From the NCBI RefSeq assembly GCF_015832195.1, contig NC_052018.1:32578115-32642114 (forward strand): DNA of 64,000 nucleotides, written 5' to 3'. The notes beneath the pieces are model-generated. The model made no database searches. It had not been told where the DNA came from and saw only the letters and a list, made by a program, of their open reading frames with translations. Position 1 is the stretch's first letter. Each line of letters begins with the position of its first letter. Below are positions 63,401-64,000 of this stretch, in pieces. Source of the DNA: Motacilla alba alba (taxonomy: Eukaryota > Chordata > Aves > Passeriformes > Motacillidae). The position numbers and the translations under genes were made by a program.

Positions 63401-64000
63401 ATGCTGCTGTCTTCCCTCCCCAAACAGTGTTACAGCAAAACACAAAATATAGACAAAAGAACTCAGACAAAGCAACTGGTGTGAGAATTCAGATCCAAGT
63501 TTTCAATTCCGTGCCCAAGACCTCCAATAGTAATAACTGAAGACAAAAAAGATAGATCACGTAGAAATTAATCCATCTTCCTCAGTAAATGAGAGATAAT
63601 GCCTTATCCTCAAAAAAAAAAAAAAAAAAGAAAGTTGGAAAAGCTCTACTTTTACAGCAGTTTGTAGTCTGAGGCTTGATTTTCATAGTAGACCAGCTGC
63701 TAGGTGGAAGAGAGTTATTACGTGATTTCATCTATGTAATATTTATAATGGAACAGATGCTTACAATGTCTTTCTATTTATTAAATCTTTACCATTATAG
63801 TATACAAGACATGGGGTCTTTCAAATCATAATTAAGACATAAAGAAAGCAAATCTTGCAAAGCTTACATGGAAAGTTTATCAGATTATAGTCCTTGAACT
63901 ACAACACAAACTGCAGCTCTCTCCCTTCCTCCCTGATTTCCATGAATACCTGATTAAGACAACCTTTGAAACTGCCTTGAAAAATTATGACAGACATGAA
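60455..64000. other. repeat-poor DNA, possible conserved non-coding blocks
   Basis: No transposon or gene was recognised except a poly(A) run. Blocks at 60470-60760, 61440-61640 and 61790-61990 have features often seen in conserved non-coding DNA: an exact octamer ATGCAAAT (60665-60672), a palindromic CTAATTAG homeodomain-type site (61453-61460), a CRE-like TGACGTGA (61516-61523), and CpG retained in AT-rich DNA. Conservation itself cannot be seen from one sequence. The open frames here are at most 74 codons. Confidence 0.4.
63612..63629 (+). repeat. 18-base poly(A) run
   Basis: Uninterrupted 18 A. No AATAAA in the preceding 40 bases and no retroposed sequence recognised, so it is treated as a simple repeat. 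Confidence 0.9.

Noticed and set aside
1..64000. Search for CRISPR arrays, bacterial operons, defence systems, tRNA or rRNA genes
   Set aside because: None seen. The repeat content and lack of long coding frames point to a bird nuclear genome, not a prokaryote or phage.

Overview
This looks like bird nuclear DNA, probably from Neoaves and possibly a songbird. The sequence is AT-rich and intron- or desert-like. It carries several chicken-repeat-1 (CR1) LINE 3' ends, whose terminal TCATAGAAT/ATGATTCTA motifs are typical of birds, and three long terminal repeats (LTRs) that resemble avian endogenous-retrovirus families. There are no Alu- or L1-like elements. I see no convincing protein-coding gene, tRNA, rRNA, CRISPR array or bacterial-type operon. 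The open reading frames are short (the longest is 178 codons, inside an LTR), overlap on both strands, and mostly track repeats or homopolymer runs. Family names come from recognising consensus patterns by eye, not from a search.

Layout. 1-5974 is unique AT-rich DNA with one (AG)n microsatellite. 5975-6940 is a solo LTR whose retroviral sense is the minus strand. 6941-20737 is mostly unique, with simple repeats and a short ancient CR1 tail near 14.0 kb. 20738-21060 is the only clear plus-strand younger CR1. Two minus-strand CR1 copies sit close together at 25.5-26.6 kb, followed by about 8 kb of unique DNA. A minus-strand CR1 lies at 34.5-35.0 kb, a second LTR (minus sense) at 36.8-37.4 kb, and further minus-strand CR1 copies at 42.4-43.0, 50.1 and 54.9-55.4 kb. 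A third LTR, plus sense and probably truncated at its 5' end, ends at 60454. The last 3.5 kb is repeat-poor and holds the best candidates for conserved non-coding (regulatory) DNA.

No set of genes works together here. The biology visible is retroelement insertion and decay, local tandem duplication, and possible cis-regulatory DNA. I found no evidence for an exciting undescribed system. The more useful leads are two LTRs that share only one end, a roughly 80-bp imperfect direct duplication around a GC-rich block (43.1-43.8 kb), paired small tandem duplications at 51.7-51.9 kb, and motif-bearing blocks at 60.5-62.0 kb.
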